From assembly GCF_006716675.1 (NCBI RefSeq), contig NZ_VFPM01000002.1, positions 248,001 through 312,000 of the forward strand: DNA of 64,000 nucleotides, in the 5' to 3' direction. This document shows positions 1 to 8,748 of this stretch, piece after piece; positions within the stretch are counted from its first letter, which is position 1; each line of letters starts with the position of its first letter. This DNA is from Humibacillus xanthopallidus. GTDB lineage: Bacteria > Actinomycetota > Actinomycetes > Actinomycetales > Dermatophilaceae. The translations under genes and the position numbers were made by a program. Under the pieces are notes generated by a model. It made no database searches. It saw only the letters and a list, made by a program, of their open reading frames with translations, and had not been told where the DNA came from.

Positions 1-46
1 TGTGGTTGAGTTCGAGAGGACAGTTCGGTCAGGCGGAAGGCGAGGC

Positions 47-1360
47 ATGCAGGGCGATCCGAGGCGGGTGGCGATGATCAGCGTGCACACGTCGCCGCTC
101 GAGCAGCCCGGCACGGGCGATGCGGGCGGGCTCAACGTCTACGTCGCCGAGACGGCGACCCAGCTCGCCGCCCGCGGCATCGAGGTCGACATCTTCACCC
201 GCCGCACCACCGGCGAGACGCCGGTCGAGGCCGAGCTCGTGCCCGGCGTGCGCGTGCGCCACGTGACGGCCGGCCCCTACGAGGGGCTCTCCAAGGAGGA
301 CCTCCCGGGCCAGCTCTGCGCCTTCTCCGCCGGCATCATGCAGGCGGGCCTCTCCGTGCCCGAGGACCACTACGACCTCGTCCACTCCCACTACTGGCTC
401 TCGGGGCAGGTCGGCTGGCTGGCCGCCGACCGCTGGCGGGTCGCGCTCGTCCACACGATGCACACGATGGCCCGCGTCAAGAACCTCCACCTCGCCGATG
501 GCGACACCCCCGAGCCGCGTGGCCGTGAGATCGGCGAGGTCCAGGTCGTCGAGGCCGCCGACCGGCTCATCGCCAACACCGACGGCGAGGCGCGCGAGCT
601 CATCGAGCTGTATGCCGCCCTGCCGTCCAAGGTCTCCGTCGTGCCCCCGGGCGTCGACCTCGACACCTTCACCCCGGGCGACCGCGGTGCCGCGCGGGCG
701 GCGCTCGGGCTGCCCGTCGAGGGCGACGTGCTGCTCTTCGTGGGCCGGATCCAGCCCCTCAAGGCCCCCGACATGCTCCTGCGGGTCGCGGCCGAGCTGC
801 TGGAGCGCGACCCCGGTCGCCGCGACCGTCTCACGGTGGCGGTCGTCGGAGGTCCGAGCGGCAGCGGCCTGACCCGGCCGCACGAGCTCGAGGAGCTCGC
901 CGTCTCGCTCGGCATCAGCGACGTCGTCCGCTTCGTGCGTCCAGTCGAGCGGACGGTGCTCGCGCAGTGGTACCGCGCTGCCGACCTCGTGCTCGTGCCG
1001 AGCTACTCCGAGTCGTTCGGCCTCGTCGCCATCGAGGCCCAGGCCTGCGGCACCCCCGTCGTCGCTGCGGACGTGGGCGGCCTGCCGACGGCGGTAGGCG
1101 ACGCCGGCGTGCTCGTCGACGGGCACCGGGTGGGCCCGTGGACCGACGCGGTCGAGGCCCTCCTGCGCGACCGCCCGCACCGGCTGGAGCTGGGCCGCCG
1201 GGCCGTCGAGCACGCTGCCGGCTACGGCTGGGCCGCGACGACCGACCGCCTCGTCGAGGTCTACCGCCAGGCGATCCTCGGGCGGCAGGCGTCGGGCAAC
1301 GACTCGCCCATCGACGAGGGCCGGGCGCTCGTGGGCGTGCCGACGGCGGTCATCCCGTGA
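47..1360 (+). CDS. mshA: D-inositol-3-phosphate glycosyltransferase MshA
   Basis: GT4 glycosyltransferase that moves GlcNAc from UDP-GlcNAc to 1D-myo-inositol 3-phosphate, the first step of mycothiol synthesis in the cytoplasm. Visible are the N-terminal loop [10 protein letters not shown] that follows the first strand, the nucleotide-binding core [15 protein letters not shown], and the GT4 EX7E motif (E322 to E330, ESFGLVAIE) followed by ACGTPVVA. The 437-residue length fits the family. I chose ATG 47 because GAAGG lies 6 nt upstream; a GTG at base 2 would add 15 residues and the gene could begin before the window. The next gene overlaps by 4 bp (GTGA). mscR at 9.5 kb uses the product of this pathway. 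Confidence 0.93.
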   Translation: MQGDPRRVAMISVHTSPLEQPGTGDAGGLNVYVAETATQLAARGIEVDIFTRRTTGETPVEAELVPGVRVRHVTAGPYEGLSKEDLPGQLCAFSAGIMQAGLSVPEDHYDLVHSHYWLSGQVGWLAADRWRVALVHTMHTMARVKNLHLADGDTPEPRGREIGEVQVVEAADRLIANTDGEARELIELYAALPSKVSVVPPGVDLDTFTPGDRGAARAALGLPVEGDVLLFVGRIQPLKAPDMLLRVAAELLERDPGRRDRLTVAVVGGPSGSGLTRPHELEELAVSLGISDVVRFVRPVERTVLAQWYRAADLVLVPSYSESFGLVAIEAQACGTPVVAADVGGLPTAVGDAGVLVDGHRVGPWTDAVEALLRDRPHRLELGRRAVEHAAGYGWAATTDRLVEVYRQAILGRQASGNDSPIDEGRALVGVPTAVIP

Positions 1361-1911
1361 GCGCCGACCTCGCTCCGGAGGAGCCGTCGACCGACGACGC
1401 CGCGGCCGACCGCGCGCCGGCTGCGGAAGCCCGCCTCACGGCATACCTCGACTCTGTGGGGCTGGGCTGGGAGCTCGGTGGCCGCCCCGGGGAGTACGTC
1501 GTGACGCTGCCGGGGGAGAAGAAGCTGAAGACGGTCGTGTCGCTGCTCGTGCGCGACCGCACGACGAGCCTCAGCGCCTTCGTCATCCGCAACCCCGACG
1601 AGAACCACGAGGCGTTCTACCGCACGCTGCTGCGCCGGAACCTGCGGCTGCAGGGGGTCGCCTACGCGATCGACACCGACGGCGACGTCTACCTGCGCGG
1701 CGAGCTGCCGACGACGGCGCTCGACGAGGAGCACCTCGACCAGCTGCTCGGGGTCGTCCTCACGGCGAGCGACGAGGCCTTCAACGAGCTGCTCGCGCTC
1801 GGCTTCCTCGGGTCGATGAAGAAGGAGTGGGCCTGGCGGGTGTCCCGCGGGGAGTCGACCCGCAACCTCGACGCCTTCCGCCACCTGCTGGAGGACACCT
1901 CGCAGGCGTGA
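1357..1911 (+). CDS. YbjN domain-containing protein
   Basis: 184-residue acidic cytoplasmic protein. The region from about residue 28 to 175 ([48 protein letters not shown]) matches the YbjN/type III secretion chaperone-like fold found next to mshA and gpmA in many actinobacteria. Molecular function is unknown. The GTG start overlaps the mshA stop in GTGA, so translational coupling is likely. The N-terminal 25 residues are Ala/Asp/Glu-rich and probably disordered. Confidence 0.85.
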   Translation: MSADLAPEEPSTDDAAADRAPAAEARLTAYLDSVGLGWELGGRPGEYVVTLPGEKKLKTVVSLLVRDRTTSLSAFVIRNPDENHEAFYRTLLRRNLRLQGVAYAIDTDGDVYLRGELPTTALDEEHLDQLLGVVLTASDEAFNELLALGFLGSMKKEWAWRVSRGESTRNLDAFRHLLEDTSQA

Positions 1912-1921
1912 GCCTCATCGC

Positions 1922-1927
1922 TAGGCT
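1922..1927 (+). promoter_or_regulatory. -10 element for leaderless gpmA
   Basis: TAGGCT ends 7 nt before the gpmA ATG. Transcription would begin at or next to the start codon. No Shine-Dalgarno sequence is present. The element overlaps the stretch just after the YbjN stop codon. Confidence 0.5.
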
Positions 1928-1934
1928 GGCCCGC

Positions 1935-2678
1935 ATGACCTACACGCTCGTCCTCGTCCGTCACGGCGAAAGCGACTGGAACGCCAAGAACCTCTTCACC
2001 GGCTGGGTCGACGTCGACCTCACCGACAAGGGCCGCGCCGAGGGCGTCGCGGCGGGCCGGCAGCTCAAGGAGGCCGGCATCCTGCCCGACATCGTGCACA
2101 CGTCCCTGCTGCGACGGGCGATCACGACGGCCAACCTCTCGCTCGACGCCGCCGACCGGCACTGGATCCCCGTCAAGCGTGACTGGCGCCTCAACGAGCG
2201 CCACTACGGCGCGCTGCAGGGCAAGAACAAGAAGCAGACCCTCGAGCAGTTCGGCGAGGAGAAGTTCATGGAGTGGCGCCGCTCCTACGACGTGCCGCCG
2301 CCGCCCATCGACCCCGATGACGAGTTCTCGCAGGCGGGCGACCCGCGCTACGCCGGTCTCGGCGACGCGATGCCCGCGACCGAGTGCCTCAAGGACGTCG
2401 TCACGCGCCTCATGCCCTACTGGCAGAACGAGATCCAGAACGACCTCGCCGACGGCCTCACCGTCATGGTGGCCGCGCACGGCAACTCGCTGCGTGCGCT
2501 CGTCAAGACCCTCGACGGCATCTCCGACGACGACATCGCCGCGCTCAACATCCCGACCGGCATGCCGCTCGTCTACGAGCTGAACGACGACTTCACACCC
2601 GTGACCCGCAGTGGCCGCTACCTCGACCCCGAGGCCGCACGTGCGGCGGCCGAGGCCGTCGCCAACCAGGGGCGCTGA
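1935..2678 (+). CDS. gpmA: 2,3-bisphosphoglycerate-dependent phosphoglycerate mutase
   Basis: Interconverts 3- and 2-phosphoglycerate in glycolysis and gluconeogenesis. The signature [10 protein letters not shown] carries catalytic H10; [11 protein letters not shown] and the second histidine motif [14 protein letters not shown] are present. The 247-residue length is standard for the dPGM family. The ATG at 1935 fits the family N-terminus ([11 protein letters not shown]), and the upstream -10 at 7 nt supports it. Longer in-frame ATGs upstream lie inside the YbjN gene and are discarded. A 12-bp terminator hairpin follows. Confidence 0.96.
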   Translation: MTYTLVLVRHGESDWNAKNLFTGWVDVDLTDKGRAEGVAAGRQLKEAGILPDIVHTSLLRRAITTANLSLDAADRHWIPVKRDWRLNERHYGALQGKNKKQTLEQFGEEKFMEWRRSYDVPPPPIDPDDEFSQAGDPRYAGLGDAMPATECLKDVVTRLMPYWQNEIQNDLADGLTVMVAAHGNSLRALVKTLDGISDDDIAALNIPTGMPLVYELNDDFTPVTRSGRYLDPEAARAAAEAVANQGR

Positions 2679-2723
2679 GCCCGACCCCACGCCGGGGCCG
2701 CTCCCCGTCGCCCTGACGAACGC

Positions 2724-2760
2724 CGAAAGGCCACTCCTCGTCACGAGAAGTGGCCTTTCG
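2724..2760. terminator. Bidirectional terminator between gpmA and phoU
   Basis: Perfect 12-bp inverted repeat: arm cgaaaggccact at 2724-2735 and its complement at 2749-2760, with a 13-nt loop. It lies between the convergent gpmA and phoU genes, 46 bp after one stop and 20 bp before the other. There is no strong T tract, which is usual for actinobacterial terminators. Confidence 0.8.
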
Positions 2761-2780
2761 ACTGCCTGGGTTGAGCGGAC

Positions 2781-3497
2781 TCAGGAGGTGGCGGGGGTGC
2801 CGTGCTCGAGGGCGGCGACCTCCTGCGCGTCCTCCTCCTCCTCGTGGTCGACCACCTGGTCGTACTCACCGGTGACGAGGTAGATGACGCGTCGCGCCAC
2901 CGACACGGCGTGGTCGGCGAAGCGCTCGTAGTAGCGACCGACGAGCGTCAGGTCGAGGATCGAGCTGCGCGGCCACGACGTGTCCTCGTCGAGCAGCGCG
3001 GCGAAGAGCTGGCGGTGCAGCTCGTCCATCTGGTCGTCGTCCTTCTCGAGCGCGATCGCGGCCGCGACGTCCTTGCTCGCGATGATCGAGCCGCACTTGG
3101 CGACGATCGCCTCGGCGACCTGCCCCATCTGGAGGATGTGGGAGCGCAGCTCGGGCGGCACCGCGGAGTCCGGGGTGCGCAGCCGCGCGACCTTGGCGAC
3201 GTGGCGCGCGAGGTCGCCCATCCGCTCGAGGTCGGAGCTCATGTGCATCGCCGTGACGACGATGCGCAGGTCGGTGGCGACCGGCTGCTGGCGGGCCAGC
3301 AGGTCGATGGAGAGCTCGTCGAGCTCGATCCGGATGTCGTCGAGCTTGCGGTCGGCCTCGATGACCGACTCGGCGAGGTGCACATCGGCGTCGAGCAGAG
3401 CCGTGGTCGCGCGGGAGATGGCGGAGCCCGCGAGCCTCGTCAGCTCGACGAGCTGGTCCGAGATCGTGTCGAGGTCCTCGTGGAACTGGTCGCGCAT
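2781..3497 (-). CDS. phoU: Phosphate signalling complex protein PhoU
   Basis: 238-residue helical regulator that links the PstSCAB phosphate transporter to the phosphate-sensing histidine kinase. Two PhoU repeats are visible: about residues 15-100 with VATDLRIVVTAMHMSSDLERMGD, and 115-205 with LTLVGRYYERFADHAV. The C-terminal tail is very acidic (HEEEEDAQE). The ATG gives the family N-terminus MRDQFHEDLD. It is divergent from senX3-regX3, the two-component system it is expected to restrain. The same reading frame stays open across the senX3 complement, but that extension is a shadow. Confidence 0.95.
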   Translation of the reverse strand: MRDQFHEDLDTISDQLVELTRLAGSAISRATTALLDADVHLAESVIEADRKLDDIRIELDELSIDLLARQQPVATDLRIVVTAMHMSSDLERMGDLARHVAKVARLRTPDSAVPPELRSHILQMGQVAEAIVAKCGSIIASKDVAAAIALEKDDDQMDELHRQLFAALLDEDTSWPRSSILDLTLVGRYYERFADHAVSVARRVIYLVTGEYDQVVDHEEEEDAQEVAALEHGTPATS

Positions 3498-3638
3498 GGT
3501 TGTCCTGTCGGTTTGCCGGGCTCCGTCGTGCAGAGAGTCGCAGCCCTGCGTTAATGATCGGGGGCGCTCAGGTGAACACTCGGTATGCCGTGTGCGCGCC
3601 CGGCGCCCACGTGGTCGGGGCGTGCACCTCGTGGTGCG

Positions 3639-3644
3639 TACCCT
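3639..3644 (+). promoter_or_regulatory. -10 element for leaderless senX3
   Basis: TACCCT ends 7 nt before GTG 3652. This supports GTG 3652 over the in-frame GTGs at 3631 and 3634, because the latter lie at or upstream of the -10 element. The phoU-senX3 intergenic region is 154 bp. Confidence 0.5.
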
Positions 3645-3651
3645 GATTGTC

Positions 3652-4968
3652 GTGGATGCGACGACGGCGGCAACCCTCGGTGTCATCGCCGGCCTCGCCC
3701 TGGGGGGCGCGGCCATCATCGCCGTGCGCCTGTCCGACCGCTCCGCCGACCACGCGGGCGCCGTCGTCGTGCCGCCCCAGCCCGTGCCGCCGGGGGTGGC
3801 CGACGTCATCGCCGTGCTCCGCTCGAGCGGCATCGTCGTCGACTCGTCCGACCGCGTCGTCAACAACTCCCCTGCTGCCGTCGCCCACGGTCTCGTCCGC
3901 GACCACGAGCTCGTGCACCCGGAGCTGCTCCACCTGGCCCGCGCGGTGCGCCGTGACGGGGTGATCCGCGAGGCCGAGCTCGACCTGCGCAAGGGCATCG
4001 GCCCCGGGCGGCTCGTCGTCGCCGCCCGCGTCGCTCCTCTCGGGGCCGACCACGTGCTCCTGCTCGTCGAGGACCGCTCCAAGGCCGCGCGCGTCGAGGA
4101 GATCCGGCGCGACTTCCTCGCCAACGTCAGCCACGAGCTGAAGACACCCGTCGGCGGCATCGCCCTGCTCGCCGAGGCGATCCTCGACGCCCACGACGAC
4201 CCCGAGGCCGTCGCCCGCTTCGCCAAGCGGATCAGTGTCGAGTCCGACCGGCTCAGCCGCCTCGTCAAGGAGATCGTCGACCTGTCACGCCTCCAAGGTG
4301 CCGACGTCGTGCGTGAGCCCGCCCTCATCGACGTCGGCGCCTGCGCACGCGACGCCCTCGACCACAGCCGCCTGATGGCCGAGGAGCACGACATCGACCT
4401 CGCCGTCGCGTGCGAGGACGGCTGCCTCGTGTGGGGTGACGCCCAGCTCGTGACGACGGCCATCGCCAACCTCATCGGCAACGCCATCGCCTACAGCGAC
4501 GGCGGCACCCGCGTCGCCGTGTCGGTGCGGCGCGGCAGCGACGGGCTCGTCGACCTCGCCGTCACCGACCAGGGCCTCGGCATCGCCCCCGAGGAGCAGG
4601 AGCGCATCTTCGAGCGCTTCTACCGCGTCGACAGCGCCCGCTCGCGCGCCACCGGCGGCACCGGCCTGGGCCTCGCCATCGTCAAGCACATCGCCGACAA
4701 CCACGGCGGCACGGTGTCGGTGTGGTCACAGCCGGGGCGCGGCTCGACCTTCACGATCCGCCTGCCGGTGGCGAGCGGGGCCCAGCGCTCGGTCGGCGAC
4801 GATGTCACGGGCGAGCCTGCCGCACCTGACGTGGCCTCGCCTCGCTCGACCCCCAGCACCTCCACCGCACGTCCGTCCCCGACCACGCCGGCCGCCCTGC
4901 CCCTCCCCACGGACCCGGTCACCCCGGTCTCCCCAGGTGTCCGCACGAGCCCGAAAGGCCACTCTTGA
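3652..4968 (+). CDS. senX3: Sensor histidine kinase SenX3
   Basis: Membrane-anchored sensor kinase of the phosphate-starvation system. Domains in order: a single N-terminal transmembrane helix (about residues 5-25), a PAS-like segment (about 45-145), the HisKA H-box FLANVSHELKTPVGG with phospho-acceptor H161, and a HATPase domain with N, G1 (DQGLGIA) and G2 (GTGLGLAI) boxes. The kinase core ends near residue 375. About 65 residues of Pro/Thr/Ser-rich sequence follow, which is longer than usual. The stop overlaps the TTG start of regX3. Divergent phoU supports the assignment. Confidence 0.92.
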   Translation: MDATTAATLGVIAGLALGGAAIIAVRLSDRSADHAGAVVVPPQPVPPGVADVIAVLRSSGIVVDSSDRVVNNSPAAVAHGLVRDHELVHPELLHLARAVRRDGVIREAELDLRKGIGPGRLVVAARVAPLGADHVLLLVEDRSKAARVEEIRRDFLANVSHELKTPVGGIALLAEAILDAHDDPEAVARFAKRISVESDRLSRLVKEIVDLSRLQGADVVREPALIDVGACARDALDHSRLMAEEHDIDLAVACEDGCLVWGDAQLVTTAIANLIGNAIAYSDGGTRVAVSVRRGSDGLVDLAVTDQGLGIAPEEQERIFERFYRVDSARSRATGGTGLGLAIVKHIADNHGGTVSVWSQPGRGSTFTIRLPVASGAQRSVGDDVTGEPAAPDVASPRSTPSTSTARPSPTTPAALPLPTDPVTPVSPGVRTSPKGHS

Positions 4969-5648
4969 GCCGCATTCTCATCGTCGAGGACGAGGTGTCG
5001 TTCTCCGATCCGCTGTCGTACGTCCTGCGCAAGGAGGGCTACGACGTCGCCGTCGCCGAGACCGGCCCCGACGGCCTGGCCGAGTTCGACAAGAACGGCG
5101 CCGACCTCGTCCTGCTCGACCTCATGCTCCCCGGCCTCTCGGGCGTCGACGTGTGCCGGGCGCTGCGCCAGCGCTCCACCGTCCCGGTCATCATGCTGAC
5201 CGCCAAGGACAGCGAGATCGACAAGGTGGTGGGCCTCGAGATCGGGGCCGACGACTACGTCACGAAGCCGTACTCCAGCCGCGAGCTGCTCGCCCGCGTC
5301 AAGGCCGTGCTCCGGCGTCTGGCCGAGCCGGAGGAGCTGCTGCCGGCGACCCTCGAGGCCGGCCCCGTGCGCATGGACGTCGAGCGTCACACCGTCAGCG
5401 TGTCGGGCCGACCCACCTCCTTGCCGCTCAAGGAGTTCGAGCTGCTCGAGATGCTGCTGCGCAACTCGGGGCGGGTGCTGACCCGGATGCAGCTCATCGA
5501 CCGGGTGTGGGGCAGCGACTACGTCGGCGACACCAAGACCCTCGACGTGCACGTCAAGCGCCTGCGCGCCAAGATCGAGCCCGACCCGACCAACCCGGTG
5601 CACATCGTCACCGTGCGCGGCCTGGGCTACAAGTTCGAGGCCGGCTGA
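4965..5648 (+). CDS. regX3: Response regulator RegX3
   Basis: OmpR/PhoB-class response regulator of 227 residues. The receiver domain (residues 1-118) has the acidic pocket EDE and phospho-acceptor D52 in LLDLMLPGLSG, then T of MLTAKD and K of YVTKPYSS. The winged-helix DNA-binding domain follows (about 130-225, SLPLKEFELLEMLLRNSGRVLTR). It is expected to activate phosphate-scavenging genes after phosphorylation by SenX3. The TTG start overlaps the senX3 stop (TTGA), and GAAAGG lies 7 nt upstream. Confidence 0.95.
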   Translation: MSRILIVEDEVSFSDPLSYVLRKEGYDVAVAETGPDGLAEFDKNGADLVLLDLMLPGLSGVDVCRALRQRSTVPVIMLTAKDSEIDKVVGLEIGADDYVTKPYSSRELLARVKAVLRRLAEPEELLPATLEAGPVRMDVERHTVSVSGRPTSLPLKEFELLEMLLRNSGRVLTRMQLIDRVWGSDYVGDTKTLDVHVKRLRAKIEPDPTNPVHIVTVRGLGYKFEAG

Positions 5649-5671
5649 CCCGGCCCCGCCCCGTGCGCAAG

Positions 5672-5689
5672 CGAAAGAGCAGTTCGTCG
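5672..5689 (+). repeat. Dispersed repeat, copy A
   Basis: cgaaagagcagttcgtcg, 18 bases identical to copy B 48 bp downstream and to both arms of the inverted pair at 16.3 kb. It lies 24 bp after the regX3 stop. Confidence 0.85.
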
Positions 5690-5719
5690 TGACCCGCTGA
5701 GCCCGACGCACCCGCACGA

Positions 5720-5739
5720 TCGAAAGAGCAGTTCGTCGG
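5720..5739 (+). repeat. Dispersed repeat, copy B
   Basis: tcgaaagagcagttcgtcgg, direct repeat of copy A and identical over 20 bases to the arm at 16323-16342. It lies in the gap between regX3 and the converging lipoprotein gene, so it may be part of a termination or REP-like element. Confidence 0.85.
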
Positions 5740-5791
5740 GACCCCGTCCAGCGCGACCCGGGGCAGGGGCAAACGGGCGGCTCTCGCGCGG

Positions 5792-6322
5792 TCAGCTCGC
5801 GGTGGGAGCGGGAGTGATCGTGGCGTAGTAGTCGACCGCGGGCAGCACGGGCACCGAGACGATCGTCGTGCCGCCCGTGCTCGACGTGAGGCTGACCGGC
5901 ACGAGCGTGCCCGGCTTCGACGTCACGCCGGTGAGCTGCAGGCCCTTCGTGGCGAGGTCGACCTGCTCACGCGGGCCGAGCTGGATCTCCGAGCCGCCCT
6001 GCGTGGGGGCCGACGGGTCGGCCGTCGCGCTCGGCTGCGCCGCGATCTGCACGGTCATGGCCTCGGTGCCCTTGTTGGTGGCGTTGCCCGAGATGACGAC
6101 CGGCCCCGAGCCGTCGCCGACGAGGACGAGGTCTCGCACGGCGAGCTCGCCGACGTTGGCCGCCACGCCGTCGGCCGGCTGGTAGGGCACGTCGGTCTGG
6201 ACGGGGTTGTTGACCTGGCAGCCGGCGGTCACCCCGACGACCACGAGGCCGGCGCCGGCGGCGAGGGCGCGACGGACGAACGGGCGGTGCGCGGGGGCCG
6301 CAGCAGGGAGTCGACGCTTCAC
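5792..6322 (-). CDS. Secreted lipoprotein of unknown function
   Basis: 176-residue predicted lipoprotein. The signal peptide has basic residues (VKRR...RPFVRR), a hydrophobic stretch and the lipobox VTAGC near residue 34, so the mature protein should be lipid-anchored outside the membrane. The mature part is a beta-rich domain (VRDLVLVGDGSGPVVISGNATNKG) similar in layout to Cu-chaperone-like or DUF4232-type domains of actinobacterial lipoproteins. I do not recognise a specific function. GTG 6322 is chosen because it places the signal peptide correctly and a -10 TAGGCT lies 7 nt upstream. Confidence 0.75.
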   Translation of the reverse strand: MKRRLPAAAPAHRPFVRRALAAGAGLVVVGVTAGCQVNNPVQTDVPYQPADGVAANVGELAVRDLVLVGDGSGPVVISGNATNKGTEAMTVQIAAQPSATADPSAPTQGGSEIQLGPREQVDLATKGLQLTGVTSKPGTLVPVSLTSSTGGTTIVSVPVLPAVDYYATITPAPTAS

Positions 6323-6329
6323 GGGCGAC

Positions 6330-6335
6330 AGCCTA
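6330..6335 (-). promoter_or_regulatory. -10 element for leaderless lipoprotein gene
   Basis: On the minus strand TAGGCT ends 7 nt before GTG 6322, with no Shine-Dalgarno. It decides the start. Confidence 0.5.
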
Positions 6336-6628
6336 CCGGCGCGGTGCCCGCGCGCGTGCCCCACCCGCCGCACGGGGTCACGCTCGCGCCCGACCGGCTC
6401 CTCGGCGTCCTCCCGACCCCTTCCAGCGCCCCCGAGCCCGCCGCGGGAGCGGCCCTCCACGGCCGTCCAGCACCCCCCGTGATGCACGCAAATCGTCGTC
6501 TGTCAAGACGTCAATCACCCCTCAACCACCCGGCACTATGGCTCTGACCTGCAGCGATGCCGAATCCTGAGATCGCACTGTCAGCCGGTTCGTGATAATC
6601 TGGAGGTCGCGAAAGGGGAAAACAGCAG
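6336..6628. other. Divergent intergenic region, lipoprotein to carD
   Basis: About 300 bp of non-coding sequence between divergent genes, with lower GC close to carD. TAATCT at 6596-6601 is a plausible carD -10, putting the transcription start about 20 nt before the ATG. No hairpin or other feature was found in the rest. Confidence 0.5.
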
Positions 6629-7111
6629 ATGGTTTTCAAGGTCGGCGAGACGGTCGTGTACCCCCACCACGGGGCTGCACTCATCGAAGAGATCAACACA
6701 CGAACGATCAAGGGAGAGGACAAGCTCTACCTGAAGCTCAAGGTCGCTCAGGGTGACCTGACGATCGAAGTCCCCGCCGAGAACTGCGACCTCGTGGGTG
6801 TCCGCGACGTCGTCGGCAAGGAAGGCCTCGACCGCGTGTTCGAGGTGCTCCGCACGCCCCACACCGAGGAGCCGACCAACTGGTCGCGCCGCTACAAGGC
6901 GAACCTCGAGAAGCTCGCGTCCGGTGACGTCATCAAGGTTGCCGAGGTCGTGCGTGACCTGTGGCGTCGTGACCAGGACCGCGGCCTGTCGGCCGGCGAG
7001 AAGCGCATGCTCGCCAAGGCGCGTCAGATCCTCGTCTCCGAGCTCGCGCTCGCGGAGAAGACCGACGAGGAGAAGGCCGAGACGATCCTCGACGAGGTCC
7101 TCGCTTCCTGA
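6629..7111 (+). CDS. carD: CarD/CdnL-type RNA polymerase-binding regulator
   Basis: 160-residue global regulator that binds the RNA polymerase beta subunit and stabilises open complexes, mainly at rRNA promoters. The N-terminal Tudor-like RNAP-interaction domain is [22 protein letters not shown] (start about residue 1, to 65). The C-terminal helical DNA-binding domain follows ([32 protein letters not shown]). Length is typical. GAAAGGGG lies about 10 nt before the ATG. ispD follows directly, as in other actinobacteria. Confidence 0.96.
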   Translation: MVFKVGETVVYPHHGAALIEEINTRTIKGEDKLYLKLKVAQGDLTIEVPAENCDLVGVRDVVGKEGLDRVFEVLRTPHTEEPTNWSRRYKANLEKLASGDVIKVAEVVRDLWRRDQDRGLSAGEKRMLAKARQILVSELALAEKTDEEKAETILDEVLAS

Positions 7112-7124
7112 TTCGGACAGCGCA

Positions 7125-7838
7125 CTGAACAACGAGACCGGAGCCGGTCGCGTCGGCGTCATCGTCGTCGCGGCCGGCTCCGGTTCGCGTCTGGGCCACG
7201 CTGTGCCCAAGGCGTTCGTGCCAATCGCGGGGTTGCCGATCCTCGGGCACGCCCTGCGAGGGGTGCTGTCGTCTCCGGGCGTCTCCGAGGTGGTCGTCGT
7301 CGCCCCTGCCGCGCACCGCGGCGAGGCGCAGGACGTCGCCGCTGCCGTATGCCGCGACGTCGGGTCCCACGCAGACGTGACCGTGGTGGTGGGCGGGGCC
7401 GAGCGAGGCGACTCCGTCGCCGCCGGGCTGGCGGGTCTCTCACCGGAGGTCGAGATCGTCCTCGTGCACGACGCCGCGCGGTGCCTCACTCCGGTGGCGG
7501 TCGTCGAGCGTGTCGTCGCGGCCGTGGCGGCAGGGGCCGTCGCGGTGGTGCCCGGCACCGCGGTGGTCGACACGATCAAGCAGGTCGACGAGCGCGGCCT
7601 CGTCGTGGCGACCCCCGAGCGGTCATCGCTCCGGTCGGTGCAGACCCCGCAGGGCTTCCGGCGCGAGGTCCTCGAGCGCGCCCACGCCGTCTCGAGCGCG
7701 GCCACCGACGACGCCGGTCTCGTCGAGCGGCTCGGTGAGCGCGTGCTCGTCGTCGACGGTGACGCCCGGGCCTTCAAGGTGACGACGCCCGACGACCTGG
7801 AGACCGCGGCCCGTCTCCTCGGCATGCCCGCCACCTGA
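7125..7838 (+). CDS. ispD: 2-C-methyl-D-erythritol 4-phosphate cytidylyltransferase
   Basis: Third enzyme of the MEP isoprenoid pathway; makes CDP-methylerythritol from MEP and CTP. The N-terminal CTP loop VIVVAAGSGSRLG, PKAFVPIAG, VGGAERGDSV, VLVHDAARCLTP and SVQTPQGFRR are diagnostic. There is no ATG, GTG or TTG between the carD stop and the CTP loop. The nearest in-frame canonical start (GTG 6969) lies 140 bp inside carD. CTG 7125, with GGACAG about 5 nt upstream, gives 237 residues, close to the family norm, so I propose it with reserve. Confidence 0.88.
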   Translation: MNNETGAGRVGVIVVAAGSGSRLGHAVPKAFVPIAGLPILGHALRGVLSSPGVSEVVVVAPAAHRGEAQDVAAAVCRDVGSHADVTVVVGGAERGDSVAAGLAGLSPEVEIVLVHDAARCLTPVAVVERVVAAVAAGAVAVVPGTAVVDTIKQVDERGLVVATPERSSLRSVQTPQGFRREVLERAHAVSSAATDDAGLVERLGERVLVVDGDARAFKVTTPDDLETAARLLGMPAT

Positions 7839-7875
7839 CCTGAAACCTGACCTGACCCCACCCCCCACCCCGCGA

Positions 7876-7919
7876 GTCGATGTATCCGCGCGGGCTCTGG
7901 ACCGCGCGGATACGTCGAC
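7876..7919. terminator. Hairpin after ispD
   Basis: 18-nt arms at 7876-7893 and 7902-7919 (gtcgatgtatccgcgcgg and its complement with one mismatch) around an 8-nt loop. It lies 38 bp after ispD and just before the promoter of the next gene. Confidence 0.7.
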
Positions 7920-7931
7920 CCGGGGAGCGTT

Positions 7932-7937
7932 TATCCT
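7932..7937 (+). promoter_or_regulatory. -10 element for leaderless SDR gene
   Basis: TATCCT ends 7 nt before GTG 7945, with no Shine-Dalgarno. Confidence 0.5.
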
Positions 7938-7944
7938 CGGCCAC

Positions 7945-8748
7945 GTGACGAGCGAGCAGCCGAACCCGAGCCCGACCCGACCCACCGCCCTCATCACCGG
8001 GGGCGGCACCGGCATCGGTGCCGCCATCGCGAAGCGACTCGCCCGCGACGGCTTCGAGGTCGTCGTCGCAGGCCGGCGCCGCGAGAAGCTCGACACGGTC
8101 GTGACCGAGATCGAGGGCGACGGCGGCGTCGCGCGAGCGATGGTCATGGACGTCACGGACCCCGACTCCGTCACAGAGGGAGTGGCGTCGCTGGGCCACT
8201 GCGACGTGCTCGTCAACAACGCAGGCGGTGCCCTCGGGGTGACCCGGGTCGAGGACGGCGACCCCAAGGAGTGGGAGCAGATGTACGCGACGAACGTCGT
8301 GGGCACGCTCCGGGTCGTCCAGGCCGCGCTGCCGATGCTGCGCCGGTCCCCCCGCGCGACCATCGTCGACATCAGCTCGATCGCCGGCGAGCGCGTCTAC
8401 GAGGGCGGCGCGGGCTACGTCGCCGCGAAGCACGGCACGTCGGTCGTCTCCGAGACGCTGAGGCTCGAGCTCAACGGCGAGAACATCCGGGTCATCGACA
8501 TCCGCCCCGGCATGGTGCGCACCGAGGAGTTCTCGCTGACCCGCCTCCACGGCGACCAGGCCGCCGCCGACAAGGTCTACGACGGTGTCGACCGACCCCT
8601 CGTCGCCGACGACGTCGCCGAGTGTGTCGGCTTCGTCGTCGGGCTCCCGCAGCACGTCAACATCGACACGATGGTCATCAAGCCGGTCGCCCAGGCCGCC
8701 CCGCACAAGATCCACCGCGGCCCGATCGACTGGAAGGAGGGCCGATGA
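7945..8748 (+). CDS. Short-chain dehydrogenase/reductase (YdfG-like)
   Basis: 267-residue classical SDR. Visible are the NAD(P)-binding TGGGTGIG (about 17-24), AGRRREK, VMDVTDP, NNAGG, the catalytic Ser in VDISSIAG, and YVAAK with catalytic Tyr and Lys. The C-terminal part resembles the YdfG/3-hydroxy acid dehydrogenase branch, but the substrate cannot be told. It is inserted between ispD and ispF, and its stop overlaps the ispF ATG (ATGA), so it is probably co-transcribed with ispF. Confidence 0.88.
   Translation: MTSEQPNPSPTRPTALITGGGTGIGAAIAKRLARDGFEVVVAGRRREKLDTVVTEIEGDGGVARAMVMDVTDPDSVTEGVASLGHCDVLVNNAGGALGVTRVEDGDPKEWEQMYATNVVGTLRVVQAALPMLRRSPRATIVDISSIAGERVYEGGAGYVAAKHGTSVVSETLRLELNGENIRVIDIRPGMVRTEEFSLTRLHGDQAAADKVYDGVDRPLVADDVAECVGFVVGLPQHVNIDTMVIKPVAQAAPHKIHRGPIDWKEGR

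Noticed and set aside
29..1213. Open minus-strand frame opposite mshA
   Set aside because: Low-complexity shadow (Glu/Val/Arg/Gly runs) of a strongly biased GC gene; no family features.
3498..4487. Long minus-strand extension of phoU across senX3
   Set aside because: Only the last 238 residues look like PhoU; the rest is Ser/Arg/Thr-rich shadow of senX3 codons.
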